Source: an uncultured Pseudomonadota bacterium (lineage in GTDB: Bacteria > Myxococcota_A > UBA796 > GCA-2862545). Taken from it: a DNA stretch of 64,000 bases. Of this stretch, positions 11,282-20,109 are shown one piece after another (the stretch's first letter is position 1; each line of letters starts with the position of its first letter). The notes under the pieces were generated by a model that searched no databases, was not told the origin of the DNA, and saw only the letters and a program-made list of their open reading frames with translations. The stretch spans positions 186,001 through 250,000 of the forward strand of contig CAJXTB010000011.1 of the NCBI GenBank assembly GCA_913061235.1. The letters are read 5' to 3'. Both the position numbers and the translations under genes were made by a program.

Positions 11282-12483
11282 GGGACCTCCGAGCTGGGCA
11301 GTGTCAGCGTCACGGTTGTTCCTTCAGAGGGTACCGAGTGGATGTGAAGCGCGCCACCGAGCTGTCGCGTGACGGAGTCGACGAAGTACAAGCCGAGCCC
11401 GGTGTTGTGTTCTTTGGTGGTGAAGAAGGGCTCTGCGACCTGTTGAATACACTCGGCCGACATGCCGCTGCCGTTGTCTGTGACCCGCAACTGCAAGGTT
11501 CCCGCCTCAACGTCTGCGTGAACGGTCACCTCGGTGGCGCCGGCATCACGCGCGTTCTCGACCAGACGGCGCAGCATCTGCTGGACCAAGTCCACAGGCA
11601 GACAGACGGTTCCGTCGCCCACAATCAGCGTTGCTTCATTGTGCTCAAGGGCGTCTGTCACGAGGTCTCGCACCGAGAGGGTGGACGGACTGGAACCCAT
11701 GCCCATGCCGACGTCTGCTGAGAGCCCGCGCAGAACTGCATGACAGCGCTGAAGTTCTTCGCGGATCAGGTCAATGTCTTCGTGGTCGCGTGGGTTCTCC
11801 GTCCGTCGCTCCAGCTCGCGAATGACCACGGTGATGGTGGAGAGCGGTGTGGCCAGCTCGTGTGCGGCGCCAGCGGCGAGGGTGGCCAAGCTGGTCAGCC
11901 GAATGGACCGGGCTTCAAGGTCGCGGGCTTGAAGGAACAGGACCTCGGCGCGTGCCTGCGCGGAACGAATGCGTGCGACGGCGAACACAATCAGGGCCGT
12001 TGTTGCGGCGTAGGCGGTGAACATGCCCGTCATGTGTGACTGCATGGCGGCATGGTCATGTTGGTGTAGGTCTGCGGGAGCGAAGGCGAACAGACCCGCA
12101 TACCCCACAGTTGTCACTGCAAAGACCAGTAAGGCACCCGACAGTCGGACGGTTAGCCCGGCTAGCACGACGGGAAATACGTATAGCAAGGCGTAGGGCG
12201 TGGCACTGCCCTCTGTGGCGGCGAACAACAGGGTCAGCATCGCGCCATCGATTGCTAGAACGCCGATGGACACGGGCTCAGCGAAGGTGCGCTCTGCGCT
12301 GAGCCAGATGGCTGCCTGGCCTAGGAGCCCGAGCACCACGAACGGAATGACGAGCTTCATAGGCCAGCTCGGTCCCCATGCGAATGCACCGACCAACGGG
12401 ACCGCAAACAAGATCAGTAGGCCAACCCACCTCAGCCAGAGCAGGGTGGACGCGCTCGCGATTCGACGACCTGGTTCATTCAT
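11278..12483 (-). CDS. RegB/PrrB-type membrane sensor histidine kinase
   Basis: The 401-residue kinase has about six N-terminal transmembrane segments (residues 15-170), a dimerisation box AAGAAHELATPLSTITVV with the phospho-accepting His near residue 208, and a C-terminal ATPase domain (RLVENARDAG, VTDNGSGMS, TGLGLYFV). The AHELxTPLxTI form of the H-box is typical of RegB/PrrB, which respond to redox state through quinones or a cysteine. A His cluster, DLHQHDHAAMQSH (about residues 138-150), lies in a loop before the last membrane helix. The gene is divergent from mbnP with 106 bases between. The signal is unproven; redox or copper would fit the neighbours. Confidence 0.87.
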   Translation of the reverse strand: MNEPGRRIASASTLLWLRWVGLLILFAVPLVGAFAWGPSWPMKLVIPFVVLGLLGQAAIWLSAERTFAEPVSIGVLAIDGAMLTLLFAATEGSATPYALLYVFPVVLAGLTVRLSGALLVFAVTTVGYAGLFAFAPADLHQHDHAAMQSHMTGMFTAYAATTALIVFAVARIRSAQARAEVLFLQARDLEARSIRLTSLATLAAGAAHELATPLSTITVVIRELERRTENPRDHEDIDLIREELQRCHAVLRGLSADVGMGMGSSPSTLSVRDLVTDALEHNEATLIVGDGTVCLPVDLVQQMLRRLVENARDAGATEVTVHADVEAGTLQLRVTDNGSGMSAECIQQVAEPFFTTKEHNTGLGLYFVDSVTRQLGGALHIHSVPSEGTTVTLTLPSSEVP

Positions 12484-12524
12484 TCGCGTCTGCTATCCAG
12501 TTGCCCCCTCCACATGTACAGAGC

Positions 12525-12539
12525 GCGACAAAACGCCGC
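12525..12539. promoter_or_regulatory. RegA/PrrA-like dyad between kinase gene and mbnP
   Basis: The site reads GCGAC-AAAAC-GCCGC, fitting the GCGNC-(spacer)-GNCGC dyad described for PrrA/RegA response regulators. It lies in the divergent promoter region of a RegB/RegA-like pair and the MbnP/MbnH operon, 51 bases before the mbnP start. Such short G+C-rich dyads occur by chance, so this is only a candidate. Confidence 0.4.
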
Positions 12540-12589
12540 AGCGGATGCCTACGCGCTTTCGTTATGAGGGTGCCACTCAAGGAGTACTC

Positions 12590-13456
12590 ATGCGTCTGTT
12601 GGCCCCTCTCGCCCTACTGTTTATGGGCGGCTGCCCCGAATCTGGCGGAAACCAAGTGGTTTCTGTGTCGTTTAATGCGCTTGTGAACGGCGAAGTTGCC
12701 GCGTGTGGCGAAGAAGTCATGGTCGGCGTTGGCAACGAAGTTGCCGAGCTTGCAGACGCGCGAATCTTCATCTCCACCCTCCAGTTCCGCAACGCAGAGA
12801 CCGGCGAGTGGGTCGACGTTGACCTGTCGCAGAACGAATGGCAGACGGGCGGCATTGCGTTGTTGGACTTTGAAGACGGTACCGCCGCTTGTGCGGACAG
12901 TGGAACCGCCGAGATGAACCGGGTTGTGACCGGCCAGATCATCGAAGGGGAGTACGACTCCTTCCGCTACGATGTGGGCGTTCCGTTCGAAGACAACCAC
13001 CTCGACTCGGCGTCCGCTCCAGCTCCCCTCAACTCCCCGGGCATGTTCTGGACCTGGCAGGGCGGCTACAAGTTTGTCCGCGTCGACTTCGCGGTAGACA
13101 CGGTAGTTCGCAGCCGCTGGAACGTTCACGTTGGCTCTGGTGGCTGTGCGTCGGATGCTCCTACAACCGCGCCGACGGAAGAATGTGTCCTGCCGAATCG
13201 CGCAACGGTCCGTCTCAACGACTTTCCCCTGGAAGGTGGACGCATTGAGGTCGAGCTGTCTGAGCTGGTCGCCACCGCTGACCTAGGCCAAAACACCGAA
13301 GAGTCTCCGCCAGGATGTATGAGCGCGCCGGCAGATGGTGCGGACTGTTTGCCTACGTTCTCCGCATTGGGCTTGTCGATTGACTCGGGTGCCTGTGTAG
13401 ACAACTGCGATGGTCAGCGCTTGTTTGACCCCATCGTTGCAGCAGCCGCGGAGTAA
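12590..13456 (+). CDS. MbnP-family copper-binding lipoprotein (metallo-mystery pair, four-Cys protein)
   Basis: The 288-residue protein starts at ATG 12590 behind AAGGAG and has a lipoprotein signal ending LFMGGC. The mature part opens with the MbnP pattern (VSFNALVNGE, DARIFISTLQFRN, GIALLDFEDGT, SFRYDVGVPF) and carries the family's FWTWQGGYKFVRVDF strand; W154 and W156 are candidates for the Trp that MbnH converts to kynurenine. Many cysteines follow. In characterised members the modified Trp helps bind Cu(I). MbnH starts six bases after the stop, and an outer-membrane-type protein overlaps MbnH, giving a three-gene operon. An upstream in-frame extension to 12200 lacks any signal and would run antisense into the kinase gene. 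Confidence 0.9.
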   Translation: MRLLAPLALLFMGGCPESGGNQVVSVSFNALVNGEVAACGEEVMVGVGNEVAELADARIFISTLQFRNAETGEWVDVDLSQNEWQTGGIALLDFEDGTAACADSGTAEMNRVVTGQIIEGEYDSFRYDVGVPFEDNHLDSASAPAPLNSPGMFWTWQGGYKFVRVDFAVDTVVRSRWNVHVGSGGCASDAPTTAPTEECVLPNRATVRLNDFPLEGGRIEVELSELVATADLGQNTEESPPGCMSAPADGADCLPTFSALGLSIDSGACVDNCDGQRLFDPIVAAAAE

Positions 13457-13462
13457 GCGAAC

Positions 13463-14569
13463 ATGGCACGGTGGACCCTCATCTTGGCTCTCGGACTCGC
13501 AGCATGCGGGCCTGGTTCAGATCTGGTTCCCGTGCCGGAAGGCTTCCCCGACCTGCGCATTCCAGAGGACAATCCACTGACCGTAGAGAAGGTGGAGCTG
13601 GGGCGGTTCCTGTTTTACGACACCCGCATGTCCAACAACGAGACTCAGTCGTGTGGCAGCTGCCACTTTCAAGAGTTGGCGTTCACCGATGGTCGTACGC
13701 TCGCGGAAGGGTCGACGGGACAGGGGCATCCGCGCAACGCGAATGGCCTGTCGAATGTTGGCTACAACAGCACACTGACTTGGGCCAACCCACTCGTCAC
13801 AGAGCTTGAGGCGCAGGCGCTCGTGCCGCTCTTTGGCGACAACCCTATTGAACTAGGCGCCAATGATGCTGTTCTGGAGCGGTTTCAGAACGACCCGCTG
13901 TACATCGACTTGTTCGACGAGGCGTTTCCAGAGCGCAGCGAGCCGATCGACTGGGACGGCGTGACAGACGCCATCGCGAGCTTTGAGCGCACCATGATCA
14001 CCGGCAACTCTCGCTTCGACAAGTTCACCTACCAAGGTGAGCGTGACGCGCTGAACGAGGCCGAGCTGCGCGGCATGTTGCTGTACTTCAGCGAAGACTT
14101 GGAGTGCCAACACTGCCACGGTGGCTTCAACTTCTCCGAAGCCACAACCCACGCCGACCAGCCATTTGACGCGGCTTTCTTCAACAATACCGGGCTGTAC
14201 AATCTGGACGGGGAAGGTGCATATCCGGCGAACAACACGGGTATTTACGAGCTGACCCTAGACCCGCAAGACATGGGGCGTTTCCGCGCACCGAGCCTGC
14301 GAAACATCGCGGTCACGGCGCCCTACATGCACGATGGCAGCGTTGAGACCCTCGAAGAGGTGATTCGCAACTACGAGCGCGGTGGCCGACTCATTGAAGA
14401 CGGCCCGAATGCTGGAGATGGTGCTCTGAGCCCACTGAAGAGCGGGTTTGTCGCGGGCTTCACTCTTGAGGATGACGAGCGCGACGACCTCGTAGCGTTC
14501 CTTCAGACCCTCACAGACGAGACGTTTCTCACCGACGAACGGTTCTCCGACCCCTTCGAAGCGCAGTAA
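13463..14569 (+). CDS. MbnH-family di-haem enzyme (MauG/cytochrome c peroxidase type), lipoprotein
   Basis: The 368-residue protein begins with a lipoprotein signal (MARWTLILALGLAAC) and has two haem-c sites, CGSCH near residue 63 and CQHCH near residue 215, in the order seen in bacterial di-haem peroxidases. The conserved end GRFRAPSLRNIAVTAPYMHD is also present. MbnH members oxidise a Trp of their partner MbnP. Placement six bases after an MbnP gene makes MbnH more likely than a peroxide-detoxifying peroxidase. It acts in the periplasm or at a membrane surface. Its stop overlaps the next start as TAATG. Confidence 0.92.
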   Translation: MARWTLILALGLAACGPGSDLVPVPEGFPDLRIPEDNPLTVEKVELGRFLFYDTRMSNNETQSCGSCHFQELAFTDGRTLAEGSTGQGHPRNANGLSNVGYNSTLTWANPLVTELEAQALVPLFGDNPIELGANDAVLERFQNDPLYIDLFDEAFPERSEPIDWDGVTDAIASFERTMITGNSRFDKFTYQGERDALNEAELRGMLLYFSEDLECQHCHGGFNFSEATTHADQPFDAAFFNNTGLYNLDGEGAYPANNTGIYELTLDPQDMGRFRAPSLRNIAVTAPYMHDGSVETLEEVIRNYERGGRLIEDGPNAGDGALSPLKSGFVAGFTLEDDERDDLVAFLQTLTDETFLTDERFSDPFEAQ

Positions 14570-15522
14570 TGTTCGCCCTATTGATCGCCCTGGCCGCCGC
14601 TCATCATCCGGGCGGTGTGGCGAGGGTGTCCAACGACAATGCGGACGTGCTTGGACTGCCCTTTGCTGAAGGGCAGTGGCGTCTCGATACGGGCTTTGGG
14701 CTTGTACTGACGCCGTTCGACCATGTTCAGCGGGGTGGCAAGCGAGGGGAGTCGGTCGACAACGTTGTGCTTCTCACTCAGACGCCATCCGCGCGCGTGT
14801 GGTTGCCGAGCGCCACCTTTGTTCAGGTGGCTGTTCCGTTCACATCCGTCTTTACCAGCGAAGAAGACACCTTTGGTATTGGTGATGTGACCGCTCAGTT
14901 CGGCCAGCAGTTGTCGCTTGGACCGGGCATTTTCACCGTCAATGTAGGGGGCTCTGCACCGACTGGACTGGCGTCAAACAAGGCCGGTGTGGAGGTCTTG
15001 CTGCTCGAGACCGAAGACGGTGAGATCTTCGCAAGTAGCCTCCAGACATGGACCCAACCGGGTCTTGGCGTGTGGAGTGTCAGCGCTGGTGTGGGCATCG
15101 CGCAGCCTGCTGGCCGTTGGATGGTCCGTGCGGGAGTAGAGACGCGGATTCCTTTGGGCGAGACGGACCAAGGTGTGCGCTGGGGATCGGATGTCGCTGC
15201 CACGTCGTCCCTGTCCACTGACTTTGGTCCACTGGTCGTCGCTGTGGGCGTTCAAGGTTGGACCCACACGCCGGACGTCATGATGGCCGATCCCGACTCC
15301 GATGGAGGCGTTGCGTACCCAATGAACCGCAGTCATGGCATCGCGATTTCTCCGGCGCTCAGCGTCGCAGCGTCGCAGCGAATCCGCTTTGGTGCCTCAG
15401 TGCAGCTTCCGGTTTGGCAGTGGGTAGGAGGTTCTCAGCTGGCACCGTCTTACCGAGTGTCGGCACAGTGTCAGATGAGCTGGGGTAAGTCGGCGCAAGA
15501 GGTCTCCGACAATTCCCCCTGA
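14569..15522 (+). CDS. Outer-membrane beta-barrel-type protein of the MbnP/MbnH operon
   Basis: The 317-residue product has a short signal peptide ([13 protein letters not shown]) and then alternating amphipathic strands typical of a beta-barrel ([47 protein letters not shown]). I recognise no enzyme motif. His pairs near the cleavage site could bind metal. It overlaps the MbnH stop by one base and is therefore coupled. A third outer-membrane protein accompanying MbnP/MbnH pairs is known; a role in metal or substrate passage is inferred only. Confidence 0.65.
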   Translation: MFALLIALAAAHHPGGVARVSNDNADVLGLPFAEGQWRLDTGFGLVLTPFDHVQRGGKRGESVDNVVLLTQTPSARVWLPSATFVQVAVPFTSVFTSEEDTFGIGDVTAQFGQQLSLGPGIFTVNVGGSAPTGLASNKAGVEVLLLETEDGEIFASSLQTWTQPGLGVWSVSAGVGIAQPAGRWMVRAGVETRIPLGETDQGVRWGSDVAATSSLSTDFGPLVVAVGVQGWTHTPDVMMADPDSDGGVAYPMNRSHGIAISPALSVAASQRIRFGASVQLPVWQWVGGSQLAPSYRVSAQCQMSWGKSAQEVSDNSP

Positions 15523-15590
15523 GCCCTTGCGTTGGCTCTCCGTGTGACTACGTGGGCGGCCAATTGAGGGATAACCGGAGGGTAGATACT

Positions 15591-16694
15591 GTGGAACGGG
15601 ACTTCTACGAAGTCCTCGGCGTCGCGAAATCCGCGTCAGCCCAGGAGATCAAGAAGGCGTACCGTAAGCACGCCATGAAGCACCATCCGGACCGCAATCC
15701 GGGAGATGCTGAGGCGGAGGCCAAGTTTAAAGAGGCCTCAGCTGCGTACGAAGTGTTGTCAGACGACAACAAGCGTGGTGTGTACGACCAGTACGGCCAC
15801 GCTGGATTGCGTGGGCGCGGCTTTGAGCCAAACTTCACGGACACCGGGGACATCTTCTCGATGTTCGGCGACTTGTTCGGCGGCATGTTCGGCGGCGGTG
15901 GTGGCGGCGGTCGACGCCGTGGACCGCGTCGAGGCGCTGACCTGGAAGTTCCCGTCGTCATTGAGTTCATGGATGCCATCAATGGTGTCTCCAAGGACGT
16001 CAGTGTGGCGCGTGCTGCACCGTGCGAGACCTGCGATGGGGATGGCCTGAAAGACGGTGCGGAACCGACAACGTGTACGGTCTGTGCCGGTCGCGGTCAG
16101 GTGGTTCAGCAACAAGGCATTCTTGCGATTCGTACAACGTGTCCGGCATGTCGTGGCCAAGGTCGCAGCGTCGACCCGAGCGACCGCTGCACGGATTGTC
16201 GCGGTGCCGGCAAGAAGCGCAAGACGGACGAGCTGAAGGTGACGATTCCTGCGGGCGTCGACACTGGCATGCAGCTGCGTCTCATTGGAAAAGGCGAAGC
16301 TGGCGAGCCCGGTGCGCCTGCTGGCAACCTCTTCGTGACCATCCAGGTGCGCCCACATGACGTGTTCCGTCGGGATGGCAGCGATACCTGGGCCACGGTT
16401 CCAGTTCCGTACCCGACCATGGTGTTGGGCGGCGAAATCCAGGTTCCGACGGTCCGAGGCGAACAGTCGCTGAAGGTCCCGGCAGGCACGCCGTCTGGCA
16501 AGAAGTTCACCCTGCGTGGCGAAGGCGTTGACCGAGTCAACGGACGCGGCGGGCGCGGTGACCATCACTTGCAGCTGGTTGTTGAGGTTCCCGAGTCGGT
16601 GACAGACGAAGAAGAAGAGCTGCTTCGTTCACTGGCCGAGCTCCAAGGCGCTGGTGTTCGGGACAAGGGATTCTGGGCCAAGCTGTTTAGCTAG
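15591..16694 (+). CDS. dnaJ: Chaperone protein DnaJ (type I Hsp40)
   Basis: The 367-residue co-chaperone begins at GTG 15591 ([11 protein letters not shown]), eight bases after GGAGGG; the frame is open 13 codons further upstream but lacks a better start. It has the J domain with HPD in [10 protein letters not shown], a Gly/Phe-rich linker ([12 protein letters not shown]), four zinc-finger repeats ([32 protein letters not shown]) and the C-terminal client-binding domains. It stimulates the DnaK ATPase and delivers unfolded proteins. It stands alone between the MbnP operon and a convergent minus-strand pair. Confidence 0.95.
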   Translation: MERDFYEVLGVAKSASAQEIKKAYRKHAMKHHPDRNPGDAEAEAKFKEASAAYEVLSDDNKRGVYDQYGHAGLRGRGFEPNFTDTGDIFSMFGDLFGGMFGGGGGGGRRRGPRRGADLEVPVVIEFMDAINGVSKDVSVARAAPCETCDGDGLKDGAEPTTCTVCAGRGQVVQQQGILAIRTTCPACRGQGRSVDPSDRCTDCRGAGKKRKTDELKVTIPAGVDTGMQLRLIGKGEAGEPGAPAGNLFVTIQVRPHDVFRRDGSDTWATVPVPYPTMVLGGEIQVPTVRGEQSLKVPAGTPSGKKFTLRGEGVDRVNGRGGRGDHHLQLVVEVPESVTDEEEELLRSLAELQGAGVRDKGFWAKLFS

Positions 16695-16702
16695 GGTCCG
16701 GG

Positions 16703-17317
16703 TTAGTTTCTAGGAGTGTCGCTGGGCGGAATCAATCCGGTCAGCTGCACGTATTCCCACTTCTCAACGCGGGGAATGCAGTAGTCTAGGCAGGCTTGGA
16801 TGCTCTGAGTATTGGACTGCATGTCGTCCATTCGCTTGTGAACGCGTTCGAGCTGCCAGGCTCCTTTTTCGATGAACGCCGTCAGCAGGATTTGGGCGGT
16901 TCGCATCTCATTGATGGCGCGAGCATGAAGCGCCTTTCGCTGGTTCAGCGCAATGTCAGATGGATGTTCCTGTCCTCGTAGGGCGTAGGACATGGGAGAC
17001 GAGCCGAACAAGGGGGCGACGTCCAGGTGTTCCGTGGTCGTTGATGTTCTTGTGTGCAGGGTGATTTGAGCGTCCTGCAGCGTGCGAAGTACCTGTTTGT
17101 GCAGCGCATCAAGGTCCATGCTCTGGTAGCGTTCGAGCTGGCGCTTTTCGACCACGTCGGACAGGCCAGGTCCCCCTTCATGTCCACAAACCAAACAGCG
17201 ATACGCCTTGTCGGCGATGGGTGCGATGTCGGGTGAGTCACACGCCACGCAGGCCTTCGTCACACCGTCGTCTGGCGGCGGGTCGTCTTGTCCGAAGAGG
17301 AATGTCCAGAGTGACAT
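16703..17317 (-). CDS. Zinc-ribbon protein of unknown function (paralogue 1)
   Basis: The 204-residue protein has an N-terminal pair of CxxC-type motifs, ACVACDSPD and YRCLVCGHEGG, which form a zinc ribbon, then about 150 mostly helical residues (KRQLERYQSMDLDALHKQVLRTL). It resembles the next gene in start (MSLWTFLFG against MFGWLFGK), ribbon and layout, so the two are tandem duplicates; only 12 bases separate them. There is no signal peptide or membrane helix, so it is cytosolic. I cannot name a family. It converges with dnaJ, eight bases from its stop. Confidence 0.75.
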   Translation of the reverse strand: MSLWTFLFGQDDPPPDDGVTKACVACDSPDIAPIADKAYRCLVCGHEGGPGLSDVVEKRQLERYQSMDLDALHKQVLRTLQDAQITLHTRTSTTTEHLDVAPLFGSSPMSYALRGQEHPSDIALNQRKALHARAINEMRTAQILLTAFIEKGAWQLERVHKRMDDMQSNTQSIQACLDYCIPRVEKWEYVQLTGLIPPSDTPRN

Positions 17318-17329
17318 GACCGGTTGTCC

Positions 17330-17896
17330 CTAGCCAAGCTGGTGCAAGCAGTTCTCAATGCGTAGGCGAAGAGTTCCGGGGTCGTCCCCAGCAATGCGTG
17401 CGTTCGTGAGGACTGCGCCAAGTTCAATGACGCCTTTGTCCACCAGGGTGTCGAGGGTCAGGGTTGCGGCGTGAAGACCGGATGCTGCTTTTGCGACGGC
17501 GGCTTGTCTGTCAGCGGCAATCTGCAGGGCCAGGTCTCGGTCGCTCTGTCCGCTGAGGTTGTTGCCGCCCACCGAGACGGTCACCCCCGCGAACTCGGCG
17601 AACGCTCCTGTTGAGCTCGTTGACGGTGTCGTGAGGCCTTCCACCGCAACCAACGCGCTTCTGGCCTCGTTCAGCTGTGCCGCCGCGTGCTCGCGTAGCT
17701 GCGCCACACTCCAGTCGTCGTACGCAGCGCGGGTCTTCATGTCTTGCCAAGCCGCGAATCCGTCGCCGCCCTCGTACCCACACTCATTGCAGCGGTAGGT
17801 CTGGGGGGCCAGCTCGGTGACGTCGGCGCTGTCGCAGGCCACACACACCAACCCATCATTGTTTTGCGCCTTCTTTCCAAATAGCCAACCGAACAT
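17330..17896 (-). CDS. Zinc-ribbon protein of unknown function (paralogue 2)
   Basis: The 188-residue protein carries the zinc ribbon VCVACDSADV ... YRCNECGYEGG at residues about 17-45, then helices rich in Ala and Gln (REHAAAQLNEARSALVAVEG). It is the upstream partner of the gene at 16703 and clearly homologous to it at the ribbon. The two have diverged strongly in their C-terminal parts. It is divergent from moxR with about 116 bases between. The function is unknown; the ribbon could mediate nucleic-acid or protein contacts. Confidence 0.75.
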   Translation of the reverse strand: MFGWLFGKKAQNNDGLVCVACDSADVTELAPQTYRCNECGYEGGDGFAAWQDMKTRAAYDDWSVAQLREHAAAQLNEARSALVAVEGLTTPSTSSTGAFAEFAGVTVSVGGNNLSGQSDRDLALQIAADRQAAVAKAASGLHAATLTLDTLVDKGVIELGAVLTNARIAGDDPGTLRLRIENCLHQLG

Positions 17897-18012
17897 GTAC
17901 CCCTCCGTAAGTGCGTCCTAAGCCGTTCTCCGAAAAATTGTGAATCTCGGTGACGGGCTGGGACCGCGTGGGCAAACCGGGCTTGGTTATGAGGCCGGGC
18001 CGGAGGAACGAC

Positions 18013-18993
18013 GTGTCGTCTGTCGAAGAAATCGAAGCTCAAGTTGCCGCAATTGCACCCACCCTAGAGGCCGCTCGACAAGAGATTGGCCGTGTACTGG
18101 TGGGTCAGCGCCACATGGTGGACCGCCTACTCATTGGCCTGCTTGCCAATGGCCACGTGCTGCTGGAAGGCGTGCCTGGACTCGCCAAGACCACCGCGGT
18201 CAAGGCGCTGGCCAACGCGCTCGCGCTGGAGTTCAGCCGCATCCAGTTCACTCCGGACTTGTTGCCGGCGGATGTTGTGGGAACCCAGATCTACCAGCCG
18301 CATCTTGGCGACTTCACCACGCGTAAAGGTCCGATCTTTGCCAACATCGTCCTTGCGGATGAGGTGAACCGGTCACCGGCTAAGGTACAGGCGGCGTTGC
18401 TTGAAGCCATGCAGGAACGCCAAGTGACCCTAGGCGAGACCACCTACAAGCTGCCGGCGCCGTTCTTGGTTCTCGCCACGCAGAACCCGATTGATCAAGA
18501 GGGAACCTACCCCCTGCCTGAAGCCCAGGTCGACCGCTTCATGCTCAAGCTGTCCATCACGTATCCAACGTTGGAAGAGGAGCTGATGGTCATTCAGCGC
18601 AGCAATGAGCCGATTCCTGCACTCACCCCACAGGCGACTGCAGAGGATATTCTCAACGCACAGGCGGTCACGCGGTCCATCAAGGTCACCGACCCATTGA
18701 TGCGGTACATCGTTGACTTGGTACGAGCGACTCGCGACCCTGCCAGCGTGGACAAGACCTTGGCGCGAACCATCGAAGTCGGTGCCTCACCGCGTGCTTC
18801 CATCGCCCTTGCCGGTGCCGCTCGTGCACACGCCTTCCTAGACGGTCGCGGCTACGCCCTGCCAGAAGACGTCAAGGCGATTGCCCGAGACGTGCTCCGT
18901 CACCGCATCTTGCCGACCTACGAAGCAGAAGCCGACGGAATCACAGCGGAAGACCTGGTGGACCGCTTGCTCTCCAAAGTCGAAATGCCTTAG
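18013..18993 (+). CDS. MoxR-family AAA+ ATPase
   Basis: The 326-residue ATPase has a Walker A motif (GVPGLAKTTAV), Walker B (IVLADEVNR), sensor 1 (LATQNPIDQEGTYPLPEAQ) and the C-terminal helical lid, all in the MoxR pattern. GTG 18013 is preferred because GGAGGA lies five bases before it; ATG 17989 is an alternative. MoxR proteins act as chaperones that load metal cofactors or activate von Willebrand A partners. The genes that follow (DUF58 and Bat proteins) are those usual partners. A 246-base gap with an inverted-repeat element separates it from them. Confidence 0.93.
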   Translation: MSSVEEIEAQVAAIAPTLEAARQEIGRVLVGQRHMVDRLLIGLLANGHVLLEGVPGLAKTTAVKALANALALEFSRIQFTPDLLPADVVGTQIYQPHLGDFTTRKGPIFANIVLADEVNRSPAKVQAALLEAMQERQVTLGETTYKLPAPFLVLATQNPIDQEGTYPLPEAQVDRFMLKLSITYPTLEEELMVIQRSNEPIPALTPQATAEDILNAQAVTRSIKVTDPLMRYIVDLVRATRDPASVDKTLARTIEVGASPRASIALAGAARAHAFLDGRGYALPEDVKAIARDVLRHRILPTYEAEADGITAEDLVDRLLSKVEMP

Positions 18994-19017
18994 CGCTGTG
19001 GAAGGACTTGGCGAGAT

Positions 19018-19184
19018 GGATGTCAGAAATCAGATGTCAGAGGTCAGAGCGGACGGTCTTGCGACCGCCAGCGTGTTTGTGCGTGCCTCAAGCCTCGTCG
19101 GCACGTCCATCGGCGGGCATGTGTTCATATCGCCGGCCACGCAGGTGGCCTGCTCTGACTTCTGTCCTCTGACCTCTGACCTCC
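19018..19184. repeat. 167-bp element with 33-bp inverted terminal repeats
   Basis: The left arm (19018-19050) and right arm (19152-19184) are inverted copies with 26 of 33 positions matching, and both are built of repeated GTCAGA units. Between them lie two further perfect hairpins: cggtc-ttgc-gaccg and ggccac-gcag-gtggcc (about 19136-19151). No open frame of interest is present. The element sits between moxR and the DUF58 gene inside an otherwise tightly packed operon. It could be a MITE-like mobile element or a structured RNA; neither can be decided from one copy. Confidence 0.6.
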
Positions 19185-19239
19185 CGCACTTCGAGGGTGT
19201 TCTCTACCCAACAGTCGACCAACCCGGAACTTCGAAGAA

Positions 19240-20109
19240 TTGAGCCGCTTAACGCCAGAAGAACTGCGTGAGGTTCGCCGCCTCCATGTCCACGCCGGTC
19301 GCAAGGTCGATTCCTTGTTTTCCGGTGATTGGCGCAGTGCATTTCGCGGTCGAGGCATGGAGTTTGAGGAAGTCCGCGAGTATGTCCCTGGAGACGATGT
19401 CCGGCACATTGACTGGAACGTCACGGCACGTACGGGTGAGCCCTTCATCAAGGTGTTCCGCGAAGAACGCCAGCTCACCGTCGTTCTCGCCGTAGATGTC
19501 TCTGGGTCTACCCACGTGGGTACCGGCGGACGGGATGGTCGGACTGATAAACGCCTTCAGAGTGCGCGAATCGCCGCGGGCCTGGCCTACGCAGGCATTC
19601 GCAACCGAGACCGTGTCGGATTGCTGACCTTCACCGACCGTGTGGAGCACTTCATTGCGCCACGTGCCAGCCGTGGTCATGTGTGGAACATCATCGCTCA
19701 CGCGTACGACGCCTCCGCAGCGAGTCGTCAGACCGACCTGGCTGAAGGCCTGAGCTTCTTGGCCAAGACACAGCGGCGCAAAGCCGTTGTGGTCGTCGTC
19801 AGCGACTTCTTGGACGCGGGCAAGTGGGACAAAGTGCTTGGAACACTCGCCGCACGTCACACGGTTCACGCCATGCTCGTTCACGACAAGCTCGACGAAG
19901 GACTCGGCAGACTCGGACTTGTAGAGGTGGTCGACGCTGAGACAGGCCAGCTGCGCGTGCTTCACGGTCGAGCCGTGCGTGGAATGACGGTCGATGAGCG
20001 CATGACGCGTCTCAAGCGATGTGGGGCGCGTGCCGTGGCTATCAGTACGCAAGATGACCCCTTCAAGGCACTGCATCGCCACTTCCGAAGCTCGGGAGGC
20101 CGGCGATGA
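19240..20109 (+). CDS. DUF58 domain protein (von Willebrand A-like, MoxR-associated)
   Basis: The 289-residue protein has the DUF58 hallmark GDWRSAFRGRGMEFEEVREY followed by PGDDVRHIDWNVTART, then a VWA-like fold starting AVDVSGS. The start is TTG 19240 (MSRLTPEELREV), with only a weak gaag upstream; no ATG or GTG lies before the conserved region. DUF58 proteins work with MoxR ATPases and Bat proteins. The next start overlaps its stop by four bases (ATGA). It has no membrane helix and is presumably cytosolic. Confidence 0.9.
   Translation: MSRLTPEELREVRRLHVHAGRKVDSLFSGDWRSAFRGRGMEFEEVREYVPGDDVRHIDWNVTARTGEPFIKVFREERQLTVVLAVDVSGSTHVGTGGRDGRTDKRLQSARIAAGLAYAGIRNRDRVGLLTFTDRVEHFIAPRASRGHVWNIIAHAYDASAASRQTDLAEGLSFLAKTQRRKAVVVVVSDFLDAGKWDKVLGTLAARHTVHAMLVHDKLDEGLGRLGLVEVVDAETGQLRVLHGRAVRGMTVDERMTRLKRCGARAVAISTQDDPFKALHRHFRSSGGRR

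Noticed and set aside
12200-12589. An N-terminal extension of MbnP beginning at 12200
   Set aside because: It would run antisense into the kinase gene and hide a lipoprotein signal preceded by AAGGAG at 12590.
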